Part shown: positions 54,707-63,913 of the stretch, piece by piece
Position numbering within the stretch: the stretch's first letter is position 1
Layout of the letters: each line of letters begins with the position of its first letter
Source of the DNA: Pandoraea apista
GTDB taxonomy: Bacteria > Pseudomonadota > Gammaproteobacteria > Burkholderiales > Burkholderiaceae
Length of the DNA: 64,000 bases
Direction: 5' to 3'
NCBI RefSeq assembly: GCF_001465595.2
Contig: NZ_CP013481.2
Coordinates: 2,046,001 to 2,110,000 of the forward strand
Made by a program: the position numbers and the translations under genes
Notes under the pieces: generated by a model
Seen by the model: only the letters and a program-made list of their open reading frames with translations
What the model was told of the DNA's origin: nothing
The model's database searches: none

Positions 54707-55195
54707 ATGAGAGTTCAGCAGCAATCGGTCCGGACGCTGGATCGGCTGGATCGGCGCATTCTGACGTTGCTTCAGCAAGACGGCCGAATGTCGATGAAAG
54801 ACCTCTCGGAACAGGTCGGGCTGTCGATCACGCCCTGTATCGAGCGCGTGAAGCGCATGGAGCGCGACGGCGTGATCATGGGCTACTTCGCGCGGGTAAA
54901 TCCGGCAGCGCTTGGGGCGTCGTTGCTCGTGTTTGTCGAGATCACGCTGGATCACAAGTCGGGCAACATGTTCGACCAGTTCCGGCGCGAAGTCCTGCGG
55001 ATTCCGGAGGTGATGGAGTGCCATCTGATTTCCGGCGATTTCGACTACCTCATCAAGGCGCGCATTCGTGAGATGTCCGAGTACCGGAAGCTGCTCGGCG
55101 ACATCCTTTTGCAGTTGCCCGGCGCCGTGCAATCGAAGAGTTATGTCGTGATGGAAGAGATCAAGGAGACACTTACCATCCATGTCGAGGAGTGA
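54707..55195 (+). CDS. Lrp/AsnC-family regulator of alanine catabolism
   Basis: 162 residues. HTH: LDRLDRRILTLLQQDGRMSM and LSEQVGLSITPCIERVKRME (20 residues each). A C-terminal RAM/ASNC domain with GASLLVFVEITLD and VMECHLISGDFDYLIKARI. Close in style to Lrp and DadR. It is divergent from dadA with about 100 nt AT-rich DNA between, so it most likely activates dadA (and ald) in the presence of alanine or leucine. Confidence 0.92.
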   Translation: MRVQQQSVRTLDRLDRRILTLLQQDGRMSMKDLSEQVGLSITPCIERVKRMERDGVIMGYFARVNPAALGASLLVFVEITLDHKSGNMFDQFRREVLRIPEVMECHLISGDFDYLIKARIREMSEYRKLLGDILLQLPGAVQSKSYVVMEEIKETLTIHVEE

Positions 55196-55316
55196 ACGGC
55201 GGGGGAGGTACGGCAGGCTGGGGTTATGCGACGCGGCGATCCGTGCTTCGTCCCCTTCCGGCGAAAGAACGCCCAGCGTGCGTTGCCTATCCATTCAAGC
55301 GCGGCGGCGACCCCGC

Positions 55317-56492
55317 CTAGAAAAGGCGCATTTGTGGGTCGGCTTTACCGGAAGCGTTGTCTTGCGTTTGGGCGTTGAACCCCGGCCGCTGACGCGCGGC
55401 GCGCTGTCCGTCTTCAAGGGGGGACGTAATGGGGGCAGGCACGTTGAACTGATCGTTGCGCAACGGCGGTCTGGCCTGATTAAGCCCCAACTTGCGTGCC
55501 GCCAGGTGAAACCGCTGGCGTATCAGCTCGGCGTGCAAACCGGTGCCCCGCATCCGTGTGCCGAATTCGGCGCTATTGTGTTTGCCGTCGCGCACCTGCT
55601 CGATCAGGCTCATGACATGGCGTGCCCGCATTGGGTAATGGGCTTCCAGCCAGTCGACAAATACATCGTGGACTTCGCGGGGAAGCCGCAGCATCACGTA
55701 GGCCGCATAGGTTGCACCGGCTTGCGCGGCTGTCGTCAACACCCGTTCGATGTCGAAATCGGTCAGTGCCGGCACGATCGGCGCCACGATCACCCCGGTC
55801 GGTATGCCTGCCTCAGTCAGCTTGCGTATGGCTTCGATGCGGCGCGAAGGGGTATTGGCGCGGGGCTCCATCTTGCGGGCAATATCCGCATCGAGCGTTC
55901 CCACTGAAATGAAAACGCGGGCAAGGCCACGCGCTGCCATGCGCGACAGGATGTCGATATCCCGCGTGACCAATGCGGATTTCGTGGTGATGCCCACGGG
56001 GTGACCGAACCGCTCAAGCACTTCGAGCACGCTCCTGGTAATGCCGAATTCGCGCTCGATGGGCTGATATGGGTCGGTATTTGCGCCGAGTGCGAGTAGA
56101 GCCGGTTGATAGCCCCGCTTGCGCAGTTCTGCGTCGAGTCGCTCGGCCGCGTTGTGCTTCGCGTACAGACGTGTTTCGAAATCGAGTCCCGGTGACAGCC
56201 CCAGATAGGCATGCGTGGGCCGGGCAAAACAATAGGTGCAGCCGTGTTCGCAACCTCGGTAGGGGTTGATCGAACGATCAAACGGAATGTCGGCAGATTG
56301 ATTGCGCGAGATGATCGTCCGCGCGTTCTCCAGCGCGACTTGGGTTGCGAACTTAACCTCACATTCCTGGGCGGCGTCCGATTCATGTCGTGTTTCGTCG
56401 CTTTCGCGGCGGAATTCGGAATAGCGCGATTCGAGATTGGCGGTGGCGCCCCGGCCCTTGCGCGACGGGGGCGGCGCGAATGACGAAGCCAT
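55317..56492 (-). CDS. PA0069-family radical SAM protein, apparently LexA-controlled
   Basis: 391 residues from ATG 56492 (AAGGAGACGAGCC upstream); an in-frame ATG at 56537 has no ribosome site. Radical-SAM cluster GCEHGCTYC (C-x3-C-x2-C) in NPYRGCEHGCTYCFARPTH. Other family stretches are LGANTDPYQPIERE and ITTKSALVTRD, and the C-terminal MRGTGLHAELIRQRF. Related to the SplB/Rv2578c group; its reaction is unknown. A LexA-type box lies over its promoter (56560-56579), so it may take part in the DNA-damage response. Confidence 0.9.
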   Translation of the reverse strand: MASSFAPPPSRKGRGATANLESRYSEFRRESDETRHESDAAQECEVKFATQVALENARTIISRNQSADIPFDRSINPYRGCEHGCTYCFARPTHAYLGLSPGLDFETRLYAKHNAAERLDAELRKRGYQPALLALGANTDPYQPIEREFGITRSVLEVLERFGHPVGITTKSALVTRDIDILSRMAARGLARVFISVGTLDADIARKMEPRANTPSRRIEAIRKLTEAGIPTGVIVAPIVPALTDFDIERVLTTAAQAGATYAAYVMLRLPREVHDVFVDWLEAHYPMRARHVMSLIEQVRDGKHNSAEFGTRMRGTGLHAELIRQRFHLAARKLGLNQARPPLRNDQFNVPAPITSPLEDGQRAARQRPGFNAQTQDNASGKADPQMRLF

Positions 56493-56555
56493 GGCTCGTC
56501 TCCTTGATGGCAGTCCGGGGGCACGAATGCGGGGCATTCGCGAGGCATGCTTGTC

Positions 56556-56579
56556 ATTATACTGTGTTTTTATACAGTG
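56556..56579 (-). promoter_or_regulatory. LexA-type SOS box overlapping a -10 element
   Basis: TACTGTGTTTTTATACAGTG at 56560-56579 fits CTGT-N8-ACAG. The minus-strand -10 TATAAT (56556-56561) touches the box, and the possible -35 (TCGAAC) lies on the far side, so LexA would block the promoter of the radical-SAM gene. Confidence 0.8.
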
Positions 56580-56684
56580 TTCGAGACGAGAGGCAGAATG
56601 ATGGCTATACGACTTGAGCCTCCGGCGAGCTGGCCTTGGCGGCTGGTCTCGACCGGTTGGGCCTGCTGGGGCAGGTGGGTGTCT

Positions 56685-57617
56685 CTAGGCGTCGCTTTCT
56701 GTGGGGAACGGCGGCAAATAGGGCGCGATGGTGTGTGCGATGGCGTCGAGCGCGGCGCTGTCCGCGTTCGGCCGTTGGCGGGCAAGGTGAATGGCGCGAA
56801 GCGTCAGGAGCGAGTAGAGCGTGGCGTGATTGCCCCCCATGGAGGCGAGGACTTCCGTGTGACGTGCCACGATGCGGGCGTCGCCGCGAGACACCGGGCC
56901 GGCCAGTGCGCCGGACAGCCCTCGGTTACGAGCGGCGTTGAGGGTGCCCATGACGAGCGGCCACATGGCTTCATGGGCGTCGTCTTCGGGCATGCCGATC
57001 GCTTTCCACAACAAGGTGGCTTCGTCGAGCAGGCACAGCAGAAAACTGGCGGCATAGTTGGCGCCAGCGTGATACCGCATTCGCTCGCCGGCCGGTATCG
57101 ACAGCGCACGGCAGCCAATCGCGTTGGCGAGGTCATGCAACGTAGCGTTCAGCGGTGCGTCAGCCTCGATGGTGATCGCGCTTCCCGACATGCGCGATGC
57201 GTCGTCATCAAGCCCAGCGAAGAGAAACAGCGGGTGGAAGCCGCCGATCTGCGCACCTTGCCGCGTGGCTGGCGCAAGCAACGCGACCTCAGAAGCCCCG
57301 CTGCAATGCACCAGAGCCTGACCGGCACGAGGGGCGAGATACGTGGCACATGTGGCGATGGCATCGTCGGGAACGGTCAGGAAAACCAGATCGGCATGCG
57401 AGAAGACGGCATTCATGTCTTCCGAACGATGAATCGGCAGTGCCTCGCATTCCGGCAGCGCAGACGCAATGCGCTTTGCGGCGTCGATCTGTCGGCTGGC
57501 GACCGCCGACACCGCGTAGCCTGCACTGCTGGCAGCGGTGGCAAGCGCGCGAGCGACACGCCCGGCACCGATGAAACCCAGTGTGGGCTGTTGGCGGTGG
57601 GTGATGGGGGTTGTCAC
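56685..57617 (-). CDS. Rossmann-like, DUF2520 domain oxidoreductase-like protein
   Basis: 310 residues. N-terminal NAD(P)-binding fold starting LGFIGAGRVARALATAAS, then VFLTVPDDAIATCA and VHCSGASEVALLAP. The C-terminal DUF2520 half is helical with YHAGANYAASFLLCLLDEA. Related in fold to pyrroline-5-carboxylate reductase and ketopantoate reductase; substrate unknown. It is followed 9 nt later on the minus strand by no overlap partner but shares its strand with the TM2 gene. Confidence 0.88.
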   Translation of the reverse strand: MTTPITHRQQPTLGFIGAGRVARALATAASSAGYAVSAVASRQIDAAKRIASALPECEALPIHRSEDMNAVFSHADLVFLTVPDDAIATCATYLAPRAGQALVHCSGASEVALLAPATRQGAQIGGFHPLFLFAGLDDDASRMSGSAITIEADAPLNATLHDLANAIGCRALSIPAGERMRYHAGANYAASFLLCLLDEATLLWKAIGMPEDDAHEAMWPLVMGTLNAARNRGLSGALAGPVSRGDARIVARHTEVLASMGGNHATLYSLLTLRAIHLARQRPNADSAALDAIAHTIAPYLPPFPTESDA

Positions 57618-57626
57618 GGTAAGGGA

Positions 57627-58076
57627 TTACTGCGAAAGCCGGTTCGGCGTGTCGTGCATTTCGAAATAGGTCTGAAACGCGACGGCGAGGCCGACCATCA
57701 TCAGCATCGCGCCAACGAACAGCGACACGCTGACGATGATGACGGCGATCCAGCCGGAGTGCGACTTTTGCTCTGCACGACTGTTGAACTGGGCATCCCA
57801 GCGTTCGTCGGGGCGAAGTCCGTAGACGATGGCCGCGAGGAACGCCGAGAACAACGAAATGGCACCGAGAATCGTGAGGATCCACCCTGCCGGCGAACGC
57901 AGTTCGCTCGTGACCAGCAGCCCCCAGCCCGCCACGCCGCACGCCGAGCCCACGATATGGGCCCAGCCGAAGCGGTCGCGCAAACCGTACAGATAGAAGC
58001 GATGCAGGCCGAGCGTACCGAACAGCATCGCCAGGCCGGCGGTCAGGGTCTTGGATTTATAGGCGACTGCGTTCAT
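57627..58076 (-). CDS. TM2-domain membrane protein
   Basis: 149 residues with TM2 signature: KTLTAGLAMLFGTLGLHRFY (20 residues) and the paired helices around GWAHIVGSACGVAGWGL. Four membrane segments are predicted in total. Function of TM2 proteins in bacteria is not known. It ends 9 nt before the DUF2520 gene, so the two form a likely operon with the META gene 9 nt upstream. Confidence 0.88.
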   Translation of the reverse strand: MNAVAYKSKTLTAGLAMLFGTLGLHRFYLYGLRDRFGWAHIVGSACGVAGWGLLVTSELRSPAGWILTILGAISLFSAFLAAIVYGLRPDERWDAQFNSRAEQKSHSGWIAVIIVSVSLFVGAMLMMVGLAVAFQTYFEMHDTPNRLSQ

Positions 58077-58085
58077 TTGAAGGGG

Positions 58086-58898
58086 TTATCGGGCAGGCGT
58101 TTCGCGAATGACTTCGACGAGCGTCCATCGCATGCTCGAAGCGTCGGCGGGCGGGTTGGCGACAGGTTCGCCGTGAATTTTCACGCGGTATTCTACGCCG
58201 GGCTTCCACTCGAATCCATCGATGTGGGCATACCAGAGTTCCCACTGCGCTTTCCCGGAATCGTCGGCATTACGCACACGCAAACACTTGCGCGGCGCGA
58301 CCCCTACACAATCCGCCATTTGCGAATCGACGTCGAGAATGCGGTCTTCCGTCTTGCTGGCGGCGCCGGTGCCTGCGACAGGACGATTGAGCAACGTTTG
58401 CGAAGCGTAGGTCAGCGTTTCGCCGTTCGAGGCGCTCAGCGTCAGTTGCGTGTCGCGCCGTTCAAAGCGCGTGACAAGGGGGAGCGTTTTCAGATAGCGA
58501 TCTTCGAACGCCATGGAGTCGGGGCATGCCATTCGGGTCGTGGCCGGGGCCTTCAATGTGACCTGTCCATTCGCCGGCCCAACGGTGTATTGACCGAAGA
58601 TACGGTTGCAGCCGCCCGTACCCGAAAAGGCGCCCTTGTCGTTGAATGTCAGGTTAATTAAGCGGCCTTCCGGCAGGTTCGGAACATCGTTAGTGCCTTC
58701 CCATTTCACCAGTTGCCACGTACCGAGAATATCGGCCGGGGTGGTTGCTGCGGCGCTGGCGCCGGGCGTCTCCGAAGGTGGCGTGGCGCCGCCACCCGAC
58801 GGTGCGGCGCAGCCGGCGAGCATGGCAGCCGGCACCAGCAGGGTAGCGATATAAGACGCGAAAGAGGACGGCAGGAACGAGAGTAGGCGTTGGGTCAT
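58086..58898 (-). CDS. Lipoprotein with META and DUF4377 domains
   Basis: 270 residues from ATG 58898. Lipoprotein signal with LAGC (Cys about residue 29). META domain (heat-shock HslJ-like) at about 50-160 with FSGTGGCNRIFGQYTVG and TTRMACPDSMAFEDRYL. A C-terminal DUF4377 part follows with DCVGVAPRKCLRVRNAD and WYAHIDGFEWKPG. HslJ-like proteins are linked to novobiocin resistance and envelope stress. It is first of a compact minus-strand group with the TM2 and DUF2520 genes. Confidence 0.88.
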   Translation of the reverse strand: MTQRLLSFLPSSFASYIATLLVPAAMLAGCAAPSGGGATPPSETPGASAAATTPADILGTWQLVKWEGTNDVPNLPEGRLINLTFNDKGAFSGTGGCNRIFGQYTVGPANGQVTLKAPATTRMACPDSMAFEDRYLKTLPLVTRFERRDTQLTLSASNGETLTYASQTLLNRPVAGTGAASKTEDRILDVDSQMADCVGVAPRKCLRVRNADDSGKAQWELWYAHIDGFEWKPGVEYRVKIHGEPVANPPADASSMRWTLVEVIRETPAR

Positions 58899-59086
58899 GA
58901 TCTTGTGTCGACGGAGTGGCGAAGGTGGCAGGGACGGCGAAAATGTCGCGACGGACAGGGGGCGAGTTGTCCGTGGGGCGCCGTGAGTACCGTGAAAGAT
59001 TGACCGGGCAGGGAGTGCGGCAGTTCCTTGCGTAGTCTCTGATGCCAGATTTCCAAATCGGCGCCAAGGCGGGTCATCAGAATGCC

Positions 59087-60292
59087 TCACGGTTTCCGGT
59101 ACGTAATGCGATAAATGGCGCCTGCGTAGTCGTCGCTAATCAATAATGAGCCGTCGGGCAAGGTGAGAAGATCGACTGGGCGGCCCCAGACCGATTCGTC
59201 GTCACCTAACCAGCCTTGCGCGAAGACTTCTTGCCGGGCGACATTGCCCTTGGCATCGAGTACGACGCGTACGACCCGGTAGCCGACCTTCCGGCTTCGG
59301 TTCCAGGAGCCATGTTCCGCGATAAAGATGCTGCCGCGATAGTCCTCCGGGAATTGCTTGCCGGTATAGAACTTCATACCGAGGGCGGCGACGTGGGCAC
59401 CGAGTTTCGCCACTGGAGGGGTGAAAGCTGAACAGCGCTTCTCTTGACCAAACTCCGGGTCGGCAACGTCGCCGGCATGGCAGTAGGGGAATCCGAAGTT
59501 CTCGCCGGGGCGGCTGAGGCGGTTGAGTTTGTCGTCAGGAACGTCGTCACCCAGCAAGTCGCGGCCGTTGTCGGTGAACCACAGGGTATGGGTTCCCGGC
59601 TGCCAGTCGAAACCCACGGTGTTGCGCACACCGCGCGCGACGACGCGCCAGTCTGTACCGTCCGGCTTCATGCTGCCGATTATCGCGTAGCGGTTCTCGT
59701 CGCGCTTGCAGACATTGCAGGGCGCGCCAACCCCTATATATAAACGTTGATCGGGGCCGAATGCGATATATCGCCACCCGTGATGGCTTTCGCTTGGCAG
59801 CTTATCGTAGACGATGGCCGGTTTGCCCGGGTTGTCGAGACGGTTTTCGATGTCGTCAAGTTTGACGATGCGTGAAACGGCGGAGATATATAGGGCGCCG
59901 TTGCGCATGGCCACGCCGACGGGCATGTTCAGGCCGGAGGCCACGGTTCGGACTTTTGCGGCGTAGGCGCGAGATGGGTCGAGTGTGATGGCATAAACGT
60001 CACCCTGTGCCCGGCTGCCGACGAACAATGTGCCCTTGGGACCAAGTACCATGCCTCGGGCGCCCGGAACCTGATCCGAGAGGACTTCGACGTGGAAACC
60101 GGGAGGAAGCGTGAGACGTTCGATGGGAAGGGCGTCGCGTGCGTTTGCAAATCGTGGTGCGAGCGTTATCGCTGTGGCGATAAGCAGGCCCGCCTGACCC
60201 ACAAATCGCACGAGGCGGCCAACTCGCGCGCTGATCCGTGTTGGCCTGTGTGGTCGAAATGGGTGTTGCCATCCATCGGGAAATCGTCGCAT
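59087..60292 (-). CDS. PQQ-type soluble sugar dehydrogenase / sorbosone dehydrogenase family protein
   Basis: 401 residues from ATG 60292 (GGAGCGAG upstream; ATG 60325 is an alternative without a site). A signal peptide ends near ANA. Six-bladed propeller of the soluble glucose/L-sorbosone dehydrogenase type: [19 protein letters not shown], then [18 protein letters not shown], and [19 protein letters not shown] with the active His region. Cys pair in CNVCKRDEN. It may bind PQQ and oxidise sugars in the periplasm. PQQ synthesis genes are not in the window. Confidence 0.87.
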   Translation of the reverse strand: MRRFPDGWQHPFRPHRPTRISARVGRLVRFVGQAGLLIATAITLAPRFANARDALPIERLTLPPGFHVEVLSDQVPGARGMVLGPKGTLFVGSRAQGDVYAITLDPSRAYAAKVRTVASGLNMPVGVAMRNGALYISAVSRIVKLDDIENRLDNPGKPAIVYDKLPSESHHGWRYIAFGPDQRLYIGVGAPCNVCKRDENRYAIIGSMKPDGTDWRVVARGVRNTVGFDWQPGTHTLWFTDNGRDLLGDDVPDDKLNRLSRPGENFGFPYCHAGDVADPEFGQEKRCSAFTPPVAKLGAHVAALGMKFYTGKQFPEDYRGSIFIAEHGSWNRSRKVGYRVVRVVLDAKGNVARQEVFAQGWLGDDESVWGRPVDLLTLPDGSLLISDDYAGAIYRITYRKP

Positions 60293-60428
60293 GCCAGACT
60301 CGCTCCGCTCACAGGATGCGTGCATTGTAGACTAGTGCCCATCGGGCGCGATGCTCCCCGATATCCCCGTATCGCCCGCCCAATCGGGGCGCGGTTGGGC
60401 GGGGTGCGGCCGGTGTCGGGGGAAGTGT

Positions 60429-60457
60429 TTGTTTTGACGAGGGTTTTGCGCTATAAT
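60429..60457 (+). promoter_or_regulatory. rpsP: Promoter of the rpsP operon
   Basis: TATAAT at 60452-60457, with a TTGTTT at 60429-60434 (17-nt spacer) as possible -35. It lies about 45 nt before the rpsP start. Confidence 0.6.
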
Positions 60458-60502
60458 CACGCGTTTTCTGTCCGAACACTTCTGGATTCACAAGGATTTA
60501 TT

Positions 60503-60754
60503 ATGGTCGTTATCCGCCTGGCTCGCGGCGGCGCGAAGAAGCGCCCGTTTTACAACATCGTTGCAACCGACTCGCGTAATCGTCGCGATGGCCGCTTCAT
60601 CGAGCGTATTGGCTTCTACAACCCGGTCGCTGCCGAAGGCACGGAAGGTCTGCGCATTGCTCAAGACCGTCTGACCTACTGGCAAGGCGTTGGCGCGCAA
60701 CTGTCGCCGACCGTGGCTCGTCTGATCAAGCAAGGCGCCAAGGCTGCTGCCTAA
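60503..60754 (+). CDS. rpsP: 30S ribosomal protein bS16
   Basis: 83 residues from ATG 60503 (AAGGA 8 nt upstream). [20 protein letters not shown] and the [14 protein letters not shown] stretch are diagnostic. It begins the rpsP-rimM-trmD-rplS operon and needs the promoter at 60429-60457. Length is normal. Confidence 0.98.
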   Translation: MVVIRLARGGAKKRPFYNIVATDSRNRRDGRFIERIGFYNPVAAEGTEGLRIAQDRLTYWQGVGAQLSPTVARLIKQGAKAAA

Positions 60755-60883
60755 GCTCTTCAGCTAGTCGAGCTGTACGCATTGCTGTCGGTCTGCCGAC
60801 GGCATAAGAATTGAACGGCGGTGCCTGTTCCCGAGTGATCTGGGGCAGGCATCGCCGTGTGTTCGTCACAACGTTGGATTGGC

Positions 60884-61534
60884 ATGGTTCGTTCCGCTCG
60901 ACCCGCACGTGAGCGGGTACCGTTGAAAATCGGTGCCGAGGCGCGGCGTGCCGCTGGCATACGCGCAGAGCAGGTGCTCGCCCCGGTGACCGAAGTGCCC
61001 GACGATCTCGTCGAGCTGGGTTACATTGGCGACGCCTACGGGATTCGCGGCTGGATCAAGGTGCAGCCGCATACGGGCAAGGGCGATGGGCTCTTGGCCG
61101 CAGAATGCTGGTACTTCCGTCGTCCCGGTGAGTCGGTCTATACCAAGGCCAATGTGCTGCACAGCCGCGGGCATTCCGGTACGGTCGTTGCGCAATTGCG
61201 TGGCAGCGACAGCCGGACTGCCGCCGAGGCGCTGAAGGGGCTTCAGGTCTGGGTTCCGCGCAGTGCGTTTCCGACGGCTGGCGAAGACGAGTTCTACTGG
61301 GTCGACCTGATCGGTGCCCAGGTAACGAATTTGCAGGACGAATCGTTGGGCAAGGTCGTTGGTTTGCTCGATAACGGCGTGCACACTGTATTGCGTGTTG
61401 TCTATGACGTACCTGCCGTCGACGGTATGCCAGCGAAGACCGCTGAGCGGTTGATCCCGTTCGTGGGCCAATATGTGCAGACCGTCGATGTCGATGCGGG
61501 GCGTATCGTGGCCGACTGGGGTCTCGATTACTGA
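60884..61534 (+). CDS. rimM: Ribosome maturation factor RimM
   Basis: 216 residues from ATG 60884; an upstream ATG at 60857 lacks a clear site. An extra basic N-terminus (about 45 residues) precedes the N-terminal RimM beta-barrel (VELGYIGDAYGIRGWIKVQP, 20 residues). The PRC-barrel C-terminal domain starts around EDEFYWVDLIGAQV. It helps assembly of the 30S head around bS13/uS19. Standard operon position between rpsP and trmD. Confidence 0.95.
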   Translation: MVRSARPARERVPLKIGAEARRAAGIRAEQVLAPVTEVPDDLVELGYIGDAYGIRGWIKVQPHTGKGDGLLAAECWYFRRPGESVYTKANVLHSRGHSGTVVAQLRGSDSRTAAEALKGLQVWVPRSAFPTAGEDEFYWVDLIGAQVTNLQDESLGKVVGLLDNGVHTVLRVVYDVPAVDGMPAKTAERLIPFVGQYVQTVDVDAGRIVADWGLDY

Positions 61535-61594
61535 GATACCGATTGATCGCCCGGCCGTTATTGCGTCCGGGCACCTCTGGACGGAAACGGTCTG

Positions 61595-62365
61595 ATGCAG
61601 TTTGACGTCGTCACGCTCTTTCCCGAGATGTTTCGGGCACTGACCGACTGGGGCGTCACCAGCCGGGCGCTCAAGCAGTCGCGCTACGGTCTGCGGTTTT
61701 GGAATCCGCGTGATTTCACGCACAACAACTACCGTACGATCGACGATCGGCCTTATGGCGGCGGTCCGGGCATGGTTATGCTCGCCAAGCCGCTCGACGA
61801 TGCGATCAATGCAGCGAAAGCGGCGCAGGCCGAGGCTGGTGTGCCGCGCGCTCGCGTGCTGTTGATGTCACCGCAGGGTAAGCCGCTCACGCATCGCCGG
61901 GTCGTCGAGTTGCGCGAACAGGAGCAGGGGTTGATTCTGCTCTGCGGCCGCTACGAAGCCATCGATCAACGTTTGATTGATCGTGTGGTAGACGAAGAGG
62001 TCAGCGTTGGCGATTTCGTTTTGTCGGGTGGCGAGTTGCCTGCCATGGCGTTGATGGATTCGCTGATCCGGCTACTGCCGGGGGCGCTGAACGACGAACA
62101 ATCGGCTCAGCAGGACAGTTTCGTGAATGGACTGCTCGATTGCCCGCATTACACGCGGCCTGAAGAGTACGAAGGTGTGCGCGTGCCCGATGTGCTGTTG
62201 GGCGGGCACCACGCAGAGATTGAAAAATGGCGACGCCGCGAGGCGTTGACCAATACCTGGCGCAAGCGTCCCGATCTGATCGAGAGTGCGCGCGCCAACG
62301 GATTGCTCAGTCGTGCTGATGAGGCGTGGCTGGCAAGCCTGCGGGCCGATACGTCGGTCAAGTAG
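61595..62365 (+). CDS. trmD: tRNA (guanine-N1-)-methyltransferase TrmD
   Basis: 256 residues. SPOUT fold with knotted SAM site: [52 protein letters not shown] (20) and [19 protein letters not shown]. It methylates G37 of tRNAs to prevent frameshifting. Starts 60 nt after rimM. Confidence 0.97.
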   Translation: MQFDVVTLFPEMFRALTDWGVTSRALKQSRYGLRFWNPRDFTHNNYRTIDDRPYGGGPGMVMLAKPLDDAINAAKAAQAEAGVPRARVLLMSPQGKPLTHRRVVELREQEQGLILLCGRYEAIDQRLIDRVVDEEVSVGDFVLSGGELPAMALMDSLIRLLPGALNDEQSAQQDSFVNGLLDCPHYTRPEEYEGVRVPDVLLGGHHAEIEKWRRREALTNTWRKRPDLIESARANGLLSRADEAWLASLRADTSVK

Positions 62366-62468
62366 GTCGCGGGTGTCGTCATGGGGACGGCATTCGGTTT
62401 GAACCCATCCTCTGTCGGGGCCGGCATGCCGGTATATAACGCCGATACGATGGCACAAGGAGTGGTAA

Positions 62469-62858
62469 ATGAATCTGATCGCTAAGATCGAGCAGGAAGA
62501 AATCGCGCGTCTGACCGCGAACAAGACGATCCCCGACTTCGCCCCGGGCGACACCGTGATCGTCAACGTGAACGTTGTGGAAGGTACGCGCAAGCGTGTG
62601 CAGGCTTACGAAGGTGTTGTGATCGCCAAGCGTAACCGCGGCCTGAACTCGGCGTTCATCGTTCGCAAGATTTCGTCAGGTGAAGGCGTTGAGCGTACGT
62701 TCCAGACGTACTCGCCGCTGATCGCCAGCATCGAAGTCAAGCGTCGTGGTGATGTTCGCCGCGCCAAGCTGTACTACCTGCGCGAGCGTTCGGGCAAGTC
62801 GGCACGTATCAAGGAAAAGCTCACGTTCAAGAGCAAGACCACTGCTGCTGCCGAGTAA
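62469..62858 (+). CDS. rplS: 50S ribosomal protein bL19
   Basis: 129 residues. Key stretches: [20 protein letters not shown] (20), [20 protein letters not shown] (20), [20 protein letters not shown] (20) and [19 protein letters not shown]. Last gene of the operon; a terminator follows. AAGGAG precedes ATG 62469. Confidence 0.98.
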   Translation: MNLIAKIEQEEIARLTANKTIPDFAPGDTVIVNVNVVEGTRKRVQAYEGVVIAKRNRGLNSAFIVRKISSGEGVERTFQTYSPLIASIEVKRRGDVRRAKLYYLRERSGKSARIKEKLTFKSKTTAAAE

Positions 62859-62914
62859 GTCGGACGCCGCTACGCCTGGCGACCTCGTGGCCGGGCGCAG
62901 CCAAAACCGCATGG

Positions 62915-62941
62915 AAAAAGCACCCTTCGGGGTGCTTTTTT
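62915..62941 (+). terminator. rplS: Rho-independent terminator of the rpsP-rplS operon
   Basis: AAAAAGCACCC-TTCG-GGGTGCTTTTTT: an 11-bp stem with a T-run, 57 nt after the rplS stop. Confidence 0.9.
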
Positions 62942-63091
62942 CATTGTGTCAGGCCGCATCTATCGCAATGCGGCGGCGCGTCATCGCCAATGAATGCGAC
63001 GAATTGCCGAGGGATTGGCATTTTCTTCGCGAGTACGCATTTCCGGCTTACTCGCTAAAATAGCGAAGTTATTTCTCATTTAAAGGTCTAC

Positions 63092-63778
63092 GTGGCGCCA
63101 CCTCTCATCCTGCATCCTGAAGCGTTACCCATCGTCTCGACGGGCGAAGGGGAGCCCACGGTGCCGGCAGAGCGGCTGACCCCCGACGCGTTACGAGATC
63201 GCCTCGCCAGCCCACCGATATGGACACCGGAGTCAGGCGCCATCGAGCTTGTCTCCCCGTCACTCTTCACGCCACGGGCTGCCGCCGTGCTCGTGCCACT
63301 GGTGATGCGTCCGCATGGCACCACGGTATTGCTCACCCGGCGCACGCAGCATCTCAGCACGCATGCGGGACAAGTCAGTTTCCCTGGCGGTAGTCGGGAG
63401 CCCGATGACCCGACGCCGATTGCGACTGCCTTGCGCGAGTCGCGAGAGGAAATCGGGCTTGATTCCAGGGTGGTGGAAGTCATTGGCCGCTTGCCTGACT
63501 ATGTCACGGGCACAGGTTTTCGTGTCGCGCCGGTCGTGGGGTTGGTCAAGCCGCCGTTCGATCTCGTGGCCGATGCCGGTGAGGTGGACGAGATTTTCGA
63601 AGTCCCGCTCGATTTTCTGATGAACCCCGCGCATCATCAGATTCGCGTCTTCAACTATCAGGTGGGCGAGCGCCGGTTTTACGCGATGCCTTATCCGAAG
63701 CCGGCGGGCGGAGAGTACTTCATCTGGGGAGCGACAGCTGGCATGCTGCGTAATTTCTATCAACTGCTGCGGGCTTGA
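63092..63778 (+). CDS. CoA pyrophosphatase, Nudix family
   Basis: 228 residues from GTG 63092 (AAAGG upstream). The CoA-specific motif LLTRRTQHLSTHAGQVSFPG precedes the Nudix box, whose key part is ALRESREEIGL. After it, GRLPDYVTGTGFRVAPVVGL (20) is typical of NudL-type enzymes. It splits CoA into phosphopantetheine and adenosine 3',5'-bisphosphate. It stands alone and is transcribed with the window's right end genes. Confidence 0.92.
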   Translation: MAPPLILHPEALPIVSTGEGEPTVPAERLTPDALRDRLASPPIWTPESGAIELVSPSLFTPRAAAVLVPLVMRPHGTTVLLTRRTQHLSTHAGQVSFPGGSREPDDPTPIATALRESREEIGLDSRVVEVIGRLPDYVTGTGFRVAPVVGLVKPPFDLVADAGEVDEIFEVPLDFLMNPAHHQIRVFNYQVGERRFYAMPYPKPAGGEYFIWGATAGMLRNFYQLLRA

Positions 63779-63913
63779 TGCGAAAGACGAATCGATTTCG
63801 CGAGTTGTCTGCTCGAACGATGAATTGAGCGCGCCGTAGAGGCGCTTGGGGCGGGCATTCGCGAGAAGCTGTGCTATCGTTACATCATTCCGTCTGGTGA
63901 TCTGAACGCACGC

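Noticed and set aside
56547-58661. 704-codon plus-strand frame
   Set aside because: It runs opposite DUF2520, TM2 and META genes that have clear motifs; composition is not protein-like.
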